Source of the DNA: Sarcina ventriculi
Lineage (GTDB): Bacteria > Bacillota > Clostridia > Clostridiales > Clostridiaceae
Reading direction: 5' to 3'
DNA length: 64,000 nt
Assembly: GCF_900456775.1 (NCBI RefSeq)
Contig: NZ_UAUL01000001.1
Span: 310,001 to 374,000 of the forward strand
Shown here: piece by piece, positions 38,797 through 48,997 of the stretch
How positions within the stretch are numbered: position 1 is the first letter of the stretch
Layout: every line of letters starts with the position of its first letter
Program-made: the position numbers and the translations under genes
Notes under the pieces: model-generated
The model's database searches: none
Seen by the model: the letters and a program-made list of their open reading frames with translations, nothing else
Told to the model about the DNA's origin: nothing

Positions 38797-40656
38797 TTAA
38801 CTTACACTGTCAAATTGACTGTTATATAAAGATGAATAGAATCCTCCCTTAGCCATTAACTCATCATGATTTCCTTGTTCTATAATATCTCCATCTTTCA
38901 TAACTAATATAAGATCTGCATCTTGTATTGTTGATAACCTGTGAGCTATTATAAAACTTGTTCTTCCCTTCATTAAGTTATCCATAGCCTTTTGTATTAA
39001 AACTTCAGTACGAGTATCAACTGAACTTGTAGCTTCATCCAATATAAGAATTTTAGGGTCTGCTAAAATAGCACGTGCTATTGTTAAAAGTTGCTTTTGA
39101 CCTTGTGATATATTAGATGCTTCTTCATTTAGTTCCATATTATATCCATCAGGAAGTGCTTCTATAAAGTGATTTGCATGAGCAGCTTTTATAGCTTCTA
39201 TAACATCTTCATCACTAGCTGTTAATTTTCCATATCTTATATTTTCCATTATACTTCCATTATATAACCATGTTTCTTGAAGTACCATACCAAATAAATC
39301 TCTTAAATCATTACGATTGAAATCTCTAATATCATGACCATCAATCATAATTGAGCCTTTATTTATATCATAAAAACGCATAAGAAGTTTTACAATTGTA
39401 GTTTTACCAGCTCCTGTTGGACCAACTATTGCAACTCTTTGTCCAGCCTTAATATTAGCTGTAAAATCATTTATTATTATTTTATCTTCATTATATCCAA
39501 AGCTAACATCTTTAAATGCAACATCTCCTTTAATATTAACATCTCTAACTGGATTTTCAATAACTTGAACTTCCTCTTCTTCATCTAGGAATTCAAATAC
39601 TCTTTCACAAGCTGCTGCTGTTGTTTGCATAAGATTAGCCACTTGAGTTAATTGTGCTATAGGTTGTGTAAATGATCTTATATATTGGATAAATGCTAAT
39701 ATATCACCTACTTGTATTGCACCTAAAATAGTAAGGTATCCTCCAACTATTGACATTAAAACATATCCAAAATTTCCTATAAAATTCATTATAGGCATCA
39801 TAAGACCTGATAAAAATTGAGACTTCCATGCTGAAGAATATAAAGTTTTATTTAACTTTTCAAAGGATTCATAAGCACTATCTTCTCCATTAAATGCCTT
39901 TACTACATTATGTCCTCCGTATATTTCTTCTACTTCACCATTTACTTTTCCTAAATACTTTTGTTGTTCTGTAAAATACTTTTGAGATTTTTTAACTATA
40001 GAACCCATAAGTAATCCTGAAACTGGTAGAATTATTATTGCAATTAACGTCATAATCCAACTTATAGAGAACATCATTATAAGCACACCAATTAGTGTAA
40101 CTATTGATGTTATAACTTGTGTTAAACTTTGATTTAAGTTTTCACTTATCATTCCTACATCATTAGTTAATATAGATAAAACATCACCCTTACTTCTTTT
40201 ATCAAAATATTTAAGAGGCATACGGTTCATTTTTTCTGATATTTGTTTTCTAAAACTATAGGACATTTTTTGCACTATCCCAGCAACTATATAAGACTGT
40301 ATATATGAAAAACCTGCACTTAGCAAATATAATACTAAAAGCACCAAAAGTATTTTTCCTATGGCTATAAAATTAATTCCAGCCGAATTGGTTCCAAGTA
40401 TTTTTCCCATTATACCACTATATATTTCAGTTGTTGCATTTCCTAAAATTTTAGGCCCAACAATTGAAAATATTGAACTTAATATAGCAAAAATCACTAC
40501 TACAACCAATGATAATCTATATGGTTTTAAATAACTTAAAAGTTTTCCCATAGCTTTCTTAAAATCTTTAGCTTTTTGAGGCGAACCTTGTTGTTTTTGT
40601 CCACGTCCCATCCCCATACCACTGCTTTGAGGGTTACTCTTACTTTTATTACTCAT
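38797..40656 (-). CDS. ABC exporter subunit B (heterodimer)
   Basis: Half-transporter of 619 residues. Gly/Gln/Lys-rich cytosolic N-terminus (about 1-35), six TM helices (about 45-345), then an ATPase domain with Walker A GPTGAGKTTIV, signature ISQGQKQ and Walker B ILILDEATSSVD. The catalytic Glu is intact but the signature deviates from LSGGQ. It overlaps its partner gene by eight bases, and AAGGAGGAG inside the partner's end serves it. Together they form a type IV heterodimeric exporter (drug, lipid or peptide). Divergent MarR gene suggests drug-type regulation. Confidence 0.9.
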   Translation of the reverse strand: MSNKSKSNPQSSGMGMGRGQKQQGSPQKAKDFKKAMGKLLSYLKPYRLSLVVVVIFAILSSIFSIVGPKILGNATTEIYSGIMGKILGTNSAGINFIAIGKILLVLLVLYLLSAGFSYIQSYIVAGIVQKMSYSFRKQISEKMNRMPLKYFDKRSKGDVLSILTNDVGMISENLNQSLTQVITSIVTLIGVLIMMFSISWIMTLIAIIILPVSGLLMGSIVKKSQKYFTEQQKYLGKVNGEVEEIYGGHNVVKAFNGEDSAYESFEKLNKTLYSSAWKSQFLSGLMMPIMNFIGNFGYVLMSIVGGYLTILGAIQVGDILAFIQYIRSFTQPIAQLTQVANLMQTTAAACERVFEFLDEEEEVQVIENPVRDVNIKGDVAFKDVSFGYNEDKIIINDFTANIKAGQRVAIVGPTGAGKTTIVKLLMRFYDINKGSIMIDGHDIRDFNRNDLRDLFGMVLQETWLYNGSIMENIRYGKLTASDEDVIEAIKAAHANHFIEALPDGYNMELNEEASNISQGQKQLLTIARAILADPKILILDEATSSVDTRTEVLIQKAMDNLMKGRTSFIIAHRLSTIQDADLILVMKDGDIIEQGNHDELMAKGGFYSSLYNSQFDSVS

Positions 40657-42904
40657 TATATAACTCCTCCTTTGAAAGTTGTGATAAGGCTATTTGTTTG
40701 TAAACATCACAGGTATCTAAAAGTTCTCTATGTGTTCCCATACCAACTATTTTACCTTCATCTATAACTAATATTTTATTAGCTTTTAATATTGTACTAA
40801 CTCTTTGTGCTACTAAAATAACAGTACTATCTCCTGTATTTTCCTTTAATGCTTTACGAAGTTTAGAATCAGTTTTAAAATCTAAAGCTGAAAAACTATC
40901 ATCAAATATATATATATCTGGTCTTTTAGCAATAGCTCTTGCAATAGATAGTCTTTGTTTTTGCCCACCAGATACATTTGCTCCTCCTTGAGATATTCTA
41001 GACTCCAATCCATCTGGTTTTTGTTCTATAAATTCCTTAGATTGAGAAATATCTACCGCAAATTTTACATCATCATCATTTATCTTATCATTGTTATATT
41101 TTATATTACTATCAATAGTACCTGAGAATAGTACTCCTTTTTGAGGAACGTATCCTATTTTTTCTCTTAAATCATGTTGTGATACATCTTTTACATTAAC
41201 CCCATCTACTAAAACTTCACCTTCTGTTGCATCATAAAATCTTGGTATTAAGTTAATGATTGTTGACTTTCCACTACCTGTACTACCTATAATAGCCGTA
41301 GTTTCCCCTGGCTTTGCTGTAAATGTTATGTTAGTTAAAACATTTTGTTCTGCTGATGGATATTTAAATGATACATTTCTAAATTCAACTAATCCTTTTT
41401 TATTTTCATCAAAAGACTTAATTTCTTTAGGATCTTTTATGCTTGGTTCAGTTTCTAAAATTTCATCTATACGTTGAGCTGAAACTGCAGCACGAGGTAA
41501 CATTATAGATAACATTGTTACCATTACAAACGCCATTATTATAAGCATAACATATTGTATAAACGCCATCATGTCCCCAACTTGCATTGTACCATTGTTA
41601 ATTTTATATGCTCCAACCCATACTATCGCAATTGTTGACACATTCATAATAAGTATAACAAGTGGCATCATAACTGATGTTACACGTGTTACAAAAAGAG
41701 TTGTTTTAGTTAAATCTTTATTTACATCATCAAATCTTTCTTCCTCATGTTTTTGAGTTGTAAAAGCTCTTATTACAAGCATACCTGTTAAATTTTCACG
41801 TATTACTAAATTAACTTTATCTACAAGTTTTTGTACCTTTTTATACTTAGGTACTGCAATAGCAAATATTACAACCACACACCCTATGATAACTAAAATT
41901 ATAACTCCTATAAGCCAAGACATAGAAGCATTAGTATATAAAACTTCTATAAAACCTCCAATTCCTAAAATTGGTGCATAAAACACTAATCTTAAAAACA
42001 TAACCATAAGATTTTGAACCTGCTGAACATCGTTAGCACTTCTTGTAATTAACGAAGCCGTAGAAAATTTATCAAGTTCTGAATTTGAAAAACTCATAAC
42101 TTTTTTAAATATTTTTCCTCTAAGATTCATACCAATTTTAGCTGCTACCTTTGAAGCTATAAAAGTTACAACGATAGACGCTATCATACTTATAAGAGCA
42201 ATTACAACCATAATTATACCCACTTTCCAGATATAATTACTTTGAAGTTTATTTACGTTAACACCAATTGCCTCATATTGAGTTTTAATATATGTAACAG
42301 CTGTTTGAGTTACTAAACTCTCTGGCATATTGTTTATCTTAGCATCTATTTCACTTACAATTTGGTCTAATTGATCTTTAGGAAGCGTTTGAAGCACAGT
42401 AAATATTCCTGCATTTTCATACTTAGCAGCCTCACTTGCTGGAAGATTACTTAATAAAGCTGCTTTAAGTTCATTTCCCTTTGATCCCTTCTCTAACATT
42501 TGAACCAAAAGTATTGGTTTTCCTAAAATATTATTTAGTGTAGTTAATTGACTACTATTTGTATTGTCCAATACATAAAGAGCTTCATTTGCTAAAGCTG
42601 GATATTTTTTTACATAAGAATCATATTGTTCTTTAGATAAATTCCCTTTATCTATAAGCTTATAATCTTGTTCTACCGTCTGTTTATCATTACTTGACAT
42701 AAACAATAGTATTTTGTCTAATTCTGATTCTTGTATAACACTTGGTACTGAGTTTTCTATACCGTTTTGTTGAATACCAATATCTACAATATTAGATGTG
42801 TAGTTTGGTAAAGCTAAGTTTGCCATAGCTTGTATTGCTAGAAATATCACTATTACAATAACTGCAAAAACTGAGCCCTTTAGGTATCTCATTAGTTTAA
42901 CCAT
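40649..42904 (-). CDS. ABC exporter subunit A with large extracellular insert
   Basis: Half-transporter of 751 residues. TM1 at about 13-33, then an extracellular insertion of about 175 residues (about 45-222) before TM2; the other TM helices run to about 470. The ATPase domain has Walker A GSTGSGKSTII, signature VSGGQKQRLSIARAI and Walker B IYIFDDSFSALD, where Asp replaces the catalytic Glu. The two subunits thus make one degenerate and one active ATP site, typical of asymmetric exporters. First gene after the divergent promoter region shared with marR. Substrate unknown. Confidence 0.9.
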   Translation of the reverse strand: MVKLMRYLKGSVFAVIVIVIFLAIQAMANLALPNYTSNIVDIGIQQNGIENSVPSVIQESELDKILLFMSSNDKQTVEQDYKLIDKGNLSKEQYDSYVKKYPALANEALYVLDNTNSSQLTTLNNILGKPILLVQMLEKGSKGNELKAALLSNLPASEAAKYENAGIFTVLQTLPKDQLDQIVSEIDAKINNMPESLVTQTAVTYIKTQYEAIGVNVNKLQSNYIWKVGIIMVVIALISMIASIVVTFIASKVAAKIGMNLRGKIFKKVMSFSNSELDKFSTASLITRSANDVQQVQNLMVMFLRLVFYAPILGIGGFIEVLYTNASMSWLIGVIILVIIGCVVVIFAIAVPKYKKVQKLVDKVNLVIRENLTGMLVIRAFTTQKHEEERFDDVNKDLTKTTLFVTRVTSVMMPLVILIMNVSTIAIVWVGAYKINNGTMQVGDMMAFIQYVMLIIMAFVMVTMLSIMLPRAAVSAQRIDEILETEPSIKDPKEIKSFDENKKGLVEFRNVSFKYPSAEQNVLTNITFTAKPGETTAIIGSTGSGKSTIINLIPRFYDATEGEVLVDGVNVKDVSQHDLREKIGYVPQKGVLFSGTIDSNIKYNNDKINDDDVKFAVDISQSKEFIEQKPDGLESRISQGGANVSGGQKQRLSIARAIAKRPDIYIFDDSFSALDFKTDSKLRKALKENTGDSTVILVAQRVSTILKANKILVIDEGKIVGMGTHRELLDTCDVYKQIALSQLSKEELYNE

Positions 42905-42968
42905 TTATACTATTTTCCCCTCTCCGATGTTTATTTTTTTAAATTTATCTAATATTAGTATATAAAGA

Positions 42969-42982
42969 TTATAAATTTATAA
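42969..42982. promoter_or_regulatory. Palindrome in the ABC/marR divergent region
   Basis: Perfect 14-base palindrome TTATAAATTTATAA about 65 bases from the ABC start. It could be a regulator site for the exporter promoter, but AT-only palindromes are frequent in this DNA. Confidence 0.3.
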
Positions 42983-43008
42983 CTATTATAAGTCAATAAT
43001 TTTTATAT

Positions 43009-43037
43009 TTGTATAAACTTTTTTATTAGTTTATAAT
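43009..43037 (+). promoter_or_regulatory. marR promoter with overlapping inverted repeat
   Basis: TTGTAT (43009-43014) and TATAAT (43032-43037) with 17-base spacing. An inverted repeat TATAAAC-N10-GTTTATA (43012-43035) spans the spacer, placed where a bound MarR dimer would block polymerase. Good candidate for autoregulation. Confidence 0.6.
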
Positions 43038-43090
43038 TTAATATATAATTGCTAATTTATTTTAAAAAATTTTTCATAGAGGAGCTTTTT

Positions 43091-43534
43091 ATGGATAATA
43101 TCGATTTAAATAAGGTATCTAGTACCTTACTTCATTTATCTTTTTCACTTAATAAAATAATATTCAATAATACAGAACTTACTAAAGGATTATCTATTCC
43201 AATATCTCATGTGAGAGTTTTGTTTTGCCTCCAAAAAAATGGTTCTATGTCCATAAGTGAAATTGCTAAAAGACTTGGTATGTATAAACCTAATATGACA
43301 CCTATTTTAGACAAATTAATTCAAGAGGGATTTATTATAAGAAGTGAAGATCCAAAAGATAGACGAATTTTAAGAATACAACATACAAAAAAAGCTGATG
43401 ATTTTTTAAATGAGCAAATGAAAAAACTTGAACAAATATTTGCAAATAAAATGTTTATTTTATCAAAAGATGATTTAATTACTTTAATAAATTCATCAGC
43501 AGAACTTAATAATATTTTGTTAAAACTAGAATAA
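43091..43534 (+). CDS. MarR family transcriptional regulator
   Basis: 147-residue winged-helix regulator. ISHVRVLFCLQKNGSMSISEIAKRLGMYKPNMTPILDKL covers the DNA-binding helix-turn-helix (about 45-85) and the wing holds RSEDPKDRRILRIQ, the family hallmark. The ATG at 43091 follows GAGGAG at six bases; the longer frame to 43049 would contain that site. It is divergent from the heterodimeric ABC exporter, the common regulator-exporter pairing, so it probably represses the exporter and itself. Confidence 0.9.
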   Translation: MDNIDLNKVSSTLLHLSFSLNKIIFNNTELTKGLSIPISHVRVLFCLQKNGSMSISEIAKRLGMYKPNMTPILDKLIQEGFIIRSEDPKDRRILRIQHTKKADDFLNEQMKKLEQIFANKMFILSKDDLITLINSSAELNNILLKLE

Positions 43535-43547
43535 AATATATGTATAA

Positions 43548-43596
43548 ATAGTGTTGATTTTAAATAAAAATTATCTTAATTTTAAATCAACACTAT
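43548..43596 (+). terminator. Hairpin behind marR
   Basis: Arms ATAGTGTTGATTT / AAATCAACACTAT with an AT-rich inner loop. No T-tract follows, so it is a weak terminator or mRNA 3' protector. Confidence 0.55.
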
Positions 43597-43649
43597 ATAA
43601 ATAATAAATAAAAACAAATACATCTTTCATATAATAAATTAATTTTTTA

Positions 43650-43802
43650 TCATTCACATTTTAAATTTACTTCTGTTACATAAGGTGATACTCTAAGAGG
43701 CTTCTTCTGTGGATTTTTTATATAAGCTAAATTACTAAAATCAATAAGCACACTTGTTATAAATACACATACTAAGGCATTGATAAAAATATTTTTTTTC
43801 AT
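43650..43802 (-). CDS. Predicted 50-residue small secreted or membrane peptide
   Basis: Frame found by reading the 566-base gap between marR and the patatin gene. ATG at 43802 with GGATGGTGA at good spacing; stop at 43650. The peptide starts MKKNIFINALVCVFITSVLI, a Lys-led hydrophobic segment like a signal peptide or TM anchor. A basic, Pro-containing tail (about 28-50) ends in CE. The typical start, ribosome site and signal-like N-terminus argue that it is real, but I recognise no family and no homologue could be checked. It could be a signalling peptide, a small membrane protein or a toxin-like peptide; adjacency to a MarR/ABC exporter is only suggestive. Confidence 0.55.
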   Translation of the reverse strand: MKKNIFINALVCVFITSVLIDFSNLAYIKNPQKKPLRVSPYVTEVNLKCE

Positions 43803-44100
43803 ATCTATCACCATCCTTATAATCAAAAATATATAATTTTATAAATTATATATTTTAACTACCTAATAATTTTATCTAAAGTTATTTGTTATAATTGTTT
43901 AAGTTATCAAGAAAGAATATCTATATTTAATTTACTTACTATTAATATTGTAAGTAATAAATCATTTATTATTAACTTTATTTCTGTATTTTATGTATTT
44001 ATTTATATTAACTATCTATTTTATTATTTTTATGGCTTTAATTTAATAACTTATCCATTATATTATTCATATAATGTAAAAAAATATATTAGGTGATTTT
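43803..44100. other. Intergenic region upstream of small peptide and patatin genes
   Basis: About 300 very AT-rich bases between two divergent genes. No further reading frame or stable hairpin seen. TATAAT-like boxes occur on both strands, and the patatin gene has AGGTGA before its ATG. Confidence 0.4.
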
Positions 44101-45018
44101 ATGTACGCAGATATAGTATGTGAAGGTGGTGGAGTTAAAGGCATTTCTTTAGTTGGGTCTATAAATTGTTTAGAAGACCATGGATATGAATTTAAAAAAA
44201 TGGCTGGAGTATCTGCTGGTGCAATTATTACTTCTTTGCTTGCTGTTGGTTACAATGGAGATGAATTAAAAAATTTAGTTTTAAATTTAAATTATAATAA
44301 ATTAATTTTTAATACTAGATTAAATCAGATATTTTATACATTAAAAGGTGGTATAAATCTTTTTTTAAAAAAAGGAATATATTCTACTAAAAATATTGAA
44401 AATTATCTTTACAATCTTTATCTTGCAAAAGGAAAAACTAAATTTAAATATATTTCAATAAATAACGAAAGTCCCCTTAAAGTGTTAGCATCTGATATTA
44501 CGAATAAAAAGCTTATAATTCTTCCTGATGATTTACCAAATTATGAAATAGATCCTATGGAATTTGAAATATCTAAAGCTGTTGTTATGAGTATGAGTAT
44601 TCCTTTTTATTTTTTTCCTTTTATTTTCAAAACTCCCTCTGAAAAAAATCTTATAGTTGATGGTGGACTTATTAGTAATTTTCCAATTTGGATATTTGAT
44701 TCTAAAAAAGTCCCTCGTTGGCCAACATTTGGATTAAAATTAAAAGAAGATGATATATTACATTTAGAAAGAAGCCACTCACTTTTTTCCTATATATCAG
44801 ACATAATTCAGACAGCTCTTACACATAATGAAAATATTCATTTGGAAAACAAAGATGCTGTTAGAACAATAGAACTTCCAACTCTAAGTATTAAAACTAC
44901 TGATTTTAATTTAAATAAAAGTAAAGTTTTAAGTCTTTATAAGTCTGGATACAAGGCTACTGAAAATTTTATAAACTCATGGTCTTTTCAAAGATATGTA
45001 AATGATTATAGAAATTAA
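44101..45018 (+). CDS. Patatin-like phospholipase
   Basis: Ser-Asp dyad lipid acyl hydrolase, 305 residues. Oxyanion loop CEGGGVKGISLVG (about 7-19), nucleophile elbow GVSAG (Ser at about 38) and the dyad Asp in VDGGLISNFP (about 187) are all in place. No signal peptide, so cytosolic or membrane-associated, or exported by another route. Possible roles are membrane phospholipid turnover or virulence-type lipase action; no neighbour settles it. AGGTGA lies five bases before the ATG and a terminator follows. Confidence 0.9.
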   Translation: MYADIVCEGGGVKGISLVGSINCLEDHGYEFKKMAGVSAGAIITSLLAVGYNGDELKNLVLNLNYNKLIFNTRLNQIFYTLKGGINLFLKKGIYSTKNIENYLYNLYLAKGKTKFKYISINNESPLKVLASDITNKKLIILPDDLPNYEIDPMEFEISKAVVMSMSIPFYFFPFIFKTPSEKNLIVDGGLISNFPIWIFDSKKVPRWPTFGLKLKEDDILHLERSHSLFSYISDIIQTALTHNENIHLENKDAVRTIELPTLSIKTTDFNLNKSKVLSLYKSGYKATENFINSWSFQRYVNDYRN

Positions 45019-45029
45019 AATTTTCAAAC

Positions 45030-45070
45030 AAAAAAGCTACATGATAATTGCCTTTCACGTAGCTTTTTGT
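45030..45070 (+). terminator. Terminator of the patatin gene
   Basis: Arms AAAAAGCTACATG / CACGTAGCTTTTT with a 13-base loop, one mismatch, T-run on either strand. It lies between the convergent patatin and symporter genes and may serve both. Confidence 0.85.
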
Positions 45071-45091
45071 TTCATATTTTATATATTTATG

Positions 45092-46468
45092 TTATATAAC
45101 TGGCTCTAAATCATTTGATCTTTTAGCTTCTAATTCTTCTAACATATCATCATGATATTTTCCGTTAATTTTATAGAATTTTTTATATATTACATAGCTT
45201 AAAACACTAACTATAGCCGGTATAATTACCATTATTACTCTCATACCTAAAATAGTTTGAGCTGTTTGTTGAGCATTTGCTACATATCCAACTATTGTTA
45301 AACCAACTCCAACCAACCATCCACTAACAGCAGATGCAGATTTAACCAATAGTGTTTGGCATGAAAATACTATACTTTCATTTCTTGAGCCTAATTTAAC
45401 TTCACCATAATCAACAATATCTGCAAGCATTACTGTAGAAGAAGCTAAAGTTAATCCTGAACCAAATTTTAATATTATTCCTGATATAGCTACAAATACT
45501 GCATTTTGAGGAAGTATAAATCCTGCACCCAACAACATGAATAATCCTATAACTGGAAGAAATGCTGCTATTTTAAATACCCTTGGTCTACCAAGCTTTT
45601 TAGTTAACATTGGGAATAATACTAAAGCACTCATTTCTGCAATACCAGAAAAAGCTGTATATACTGGGAATAGGTTTTCATTGCCTACAACATATTTAAA
45701 ATAATAAATAGCCATTCCACCTGATAATTGCATAACCAAATTATAAGCTAATACTATTCCTATAAAAACTACAAGTTGATCATTACTTGCTATTATTTTA
45801 AAAGATTCTTTCAATGTTACCTTTTTAGCTTTTTTATTATTTACCACTGTTGCTGATGAATCTTTAACATTTATGCAAGTTATAGTTATAGTTGCTACAA
45901 ACACTATTGCTACTACTATTCCAAAACCAAAGAAACCCTTTACTTGATCTCCCCCACCTAATTTAGATACTATAATAAGACCAAAAGTTGATACTGTAAG
46001 TCCACCTAAACTTGCAAATATTCTAGGAATAACTGATATTTTTTCTCTTTCTTCCTTATCTTGAGCAAGAGATGGTATCATTGACCAATAAGGGATATCC
46101 ATTATTGTATAAGTCATACCCCAAAGTATATACATAGCTGCATAATACGCCATTAATCCTGTTGGAGATAAATTTGGTTTAAAAAATAAAAATACTATTA
46201 CTATTGCATTTATTATTGTTCCAATAAAAATCCAAGGTCTAAATTTACCCCATTTTGTTCTCGTATTATCAACTATCATTCCCATAGCCGGATCATTAAA
46301 AGCATCCCAAATTCTTGCAACTAAAAATAACGTCCCTACAAAAGCAGGTGCTAAACCTATTACATCAGTAAAATAAAACATTAAATATGTTCCAACAATA
46401 CCGTAAGCTAAGTCTTTACCCAAAGCACCTAAACCATAAGAATATTTTTCCTTAAAAGTTAGTTTCAT
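45092..46468 (-). CDS. GPH-family sugar:cation symporter (MelB-like)
   Basis: Twelve-TM glycoside-pentoside-hexuronide symporter, 458 residues. MelB hallmarks: YGLGALGKDLAYG at the N-terminus, DVIGLAPAFVGTLFLVARIWDAFNDPAMG (cation-site Asp residues) and TKWGKFRPWIFIG. The ATG at 46468 follows GGGGGAGC. It lies next to galR, galM, galK and galT, so it probably imports galactose or a galactoside. A cre-like site and an extended -10 lie about 150 bases upstream, suggesting carbon catabolite control. Substrate is inferred from context. Confidence 0.88.
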   Translation of the reverse strand: MKLTFKEKYSYGLGALGKDLAYGIVGTYLMFYFTDVIGLAPAFVGTLFLVARIWDAFNDPAMGMIVDNTRTKWGKFRPWIFIGTIINAIVIVFLFFKPNLSPTGLMAYYAAMYILWGMTYTIMDIPYWSMIPSLAQDKEEREKISVIPRIFASLGGLTVSTFGLIIVSKLGGGDQVKGFFGFGIVVAIVFVATITITCINVKDSSATVVNNKKAKKVTLKESFKIIASNDQLVVFIGIVLAYNLVMQLSGGMAIYYFKYVVGNENLFPVYTAFSGIAEMSALVLFPMLTKKLGRPRVFKIAAFLPVIGLFMLLGAGFILPQNAVFVAISGIILKFGSGLTLASSTVMLADIVDYGEVKLGSRNESIVFSCQTLLVKSASAVSGWLVGVGLTIVGYVANAQQTAQTILGMRVIMVIIPAIVSVLSYVIYKKFYKINGKYHDDMLEELEAKRSNDLEPVI

Positions 46469-46614
46469 TTTGCTCCCCCTTTTCAATTCTACAAATAAAA
46501 CGTATTCATTTATTTTACAATTAAATGTTAACATAGAGGTAAATAAATTTCAATAAATTTACTGTAATTTTTATTTATTTTTTACTATATTTTTAATTTA
46601 TATTTATTTTTTCT

Positions 46615-46639
46615 ATTTTACCATTTGCTAACGTTATCT
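46615..46639 (-). promoter_or_regulatory. Symporter promoter with cre-like/LacI-type operator
   Basis: Extended -10 TGGTAAAAT (minus strand, 46615-46623) with, directly upstream at 46625-46639, TTGCTAACGTTATCT. That sequence matches the CcpA cre consensus (WTGNAANCGNWNNCW) at all but one fixed position and contains the palindrome TAACGTTA. It could bind CcpA or the adjacent LacI-family GalR. The rest of the 476-base gap holds the galR terminator and no reading frame. Confidence 0.6.
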
Positions 46640-46748
46640 TTTATTAAATCAATTATTTCTAGTTTAAAGTTAGATATTTTACTCAATTTATATTGTTTAC
46701 ATATAAAAAAATATATAATCCGTTTATTTTATATAAATATTTCTAAAC

Positions 46749-46783
46749 AAAAATAGCAGTTATTTAAATAACTGCTATTTTTA
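46749..46783 (-). terminator. Terminator of galM-galR
   Basis: Perfect self-complementary stretch (arms AAAAATAGCAGTTATTT and its complement, minimal loop), T-run on either strand. About 160 bases behind the galR stop and upstream of the symporter promoter. Confidence 0.8.
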
Positions 46784-46944
46784 ACGTCATACTTATTAAT
46801 TTAAAGTATTTTGCTTATATTAAACTTATTCTTTATATTAAAGTTCTAAATATTTCATTGATAATTTAATCACATATTTTACTATAATTTTATTAAAATT
46901 TTCAAAAAATATATAAGAACTTATTTTAATAAAATACTATATAA

Positions 46945-47961
<1,017 letters not shown>

Positions 47962-47968
47962 CTATTTA

Positions 47969-48997
47969 TTATTTTATATAAAATTTATATATGGTCTCGT
48001 TATCGTAAACTTCCCCATTTCTTAATATTATATCATTTATAAAACAATCATCATAGCCTACTGGAAGACTTTGAGCTTCAAAACATATTGCATCGTGTTT
48101 TTTTCCAACTCGTCCACATTCCATAATTAAATCATCTGTAAAATTCATTGAATAACAAACTATTGCTTTTTGATTAGTTTTTATTTCTAAACACCTTCCA
48201 GATTCCTTGTGATAAAACATTACATCATTTTCTTTTTTCTTATTTAAAATCCAAGGATGATCATATCCAGAGCCATATTTTAACTGAATATTTTCTTCAT
48301 TTATATCCTTGCCTACTTCTTTAACATTATTAAAATCAAAAGGAGTATTTTTAACTTCTATATTCTTACCAGTTGGAATTAGATATTCATCTACCTCCCC
48401 TATATAATCACTATTTATAACAAGTTTTTGTCCTAATACACTACTTTTTGCATTTCCTGATAAATTAAAATAAGAATGATTGGTCATATTTACTATTGTA
48501 TCTTTGTCTGATTTTCCAGTATAATGTATTTTTAATTCGTTTTCATTATTTAAAGTATAATACACAGATAAATCTAAATTTCCAGGATATCCATTTTCTA
48601 AATCTTTGCTCATGTATGATAATTTTAATCCTACATAATCATTATTTCTTATAGTTTCAACATTCCATATTTTCTTTGAAAAAGAATTATTTCCTCCATG
48701 AAGACAATTCCCATTATTATTTTTATCAAGATTGTATTCTACTCCATTTAACGAAAACTTAGCTCCTCCAATCCTTCCTGCTGTTCTTCCAATCATGGCA
48801 CCAAAACATGATGGATTTTCATAATAATCTTCCAAATTTTTATAAGATAATACTACATTTTCTAAAAATCCATTTCTATCTTCAGTTATAATTTTTGTAA
48901 TAACTCCACCTAAACTTAGTACCTCAACTAACATATTATTATCATTTATTAATTGATATCTTTTAAATCCATTTTCATTAAATTCTTTTATTTGCAT
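47969..48997 (-). CDS. galM: Aldose 1-epimerase (galactose mutarotase)
   Basis: Interconverts alpha and beta anomers of galactose before phosphorylation by GalK. 342 residues of beta-sandwich fold. Catalytic and binding motifs: CFGAMIGRTAGRI, CLHGGNNSFSKKIW, MTNHSYFNLSG (His), SGYDHPWIL (Asp) and the catalytic Glu in CFEAQSLPVGYDD. GGAGGAATTATT precedes the ATG. First gene of galM-galR, divergent from galK-galT. Confidence 0.94.
   Translation of the reverse strand: MQIKEFNENGFKRYQLINDNNMLVEVLSLGGVITKIITEDRNGFLENVVLSYKNLEDYYENPSCFGAMIGRTAGRIGGAKFSLNGVEYNLDKNNNGNCLHGGNNSFSKKIWNVETIRNNDYVGLKLSYMSKDLENGYPGNLDLSVYYTLNNENELKIHYTGKSDKDTIVNMTNHSYFNLSGNAKSSVLGQKLVINSDYIGEVDEYLIPTGKNIEVKNTPFDFNNVKEVGKDINEENIQLKYGSGYDHPWILNKKKENDVMFYHKESGRCLEIKTNQKAIVCYSMNFTDDLIMECGRVGKKHDAICFEAQSLPVGYDDCFINDIILRNGEVYDNETIYKFYIK

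Noticed and set aside
42969-43037. AT-rich palindromes in many gaps as replication origin or attachment sites
   Set aside because: There are no DnaA-box clusters, no direct repeats flanking an insert and no integrase; such palindromes are expected by chance in DNA this AT-rich.
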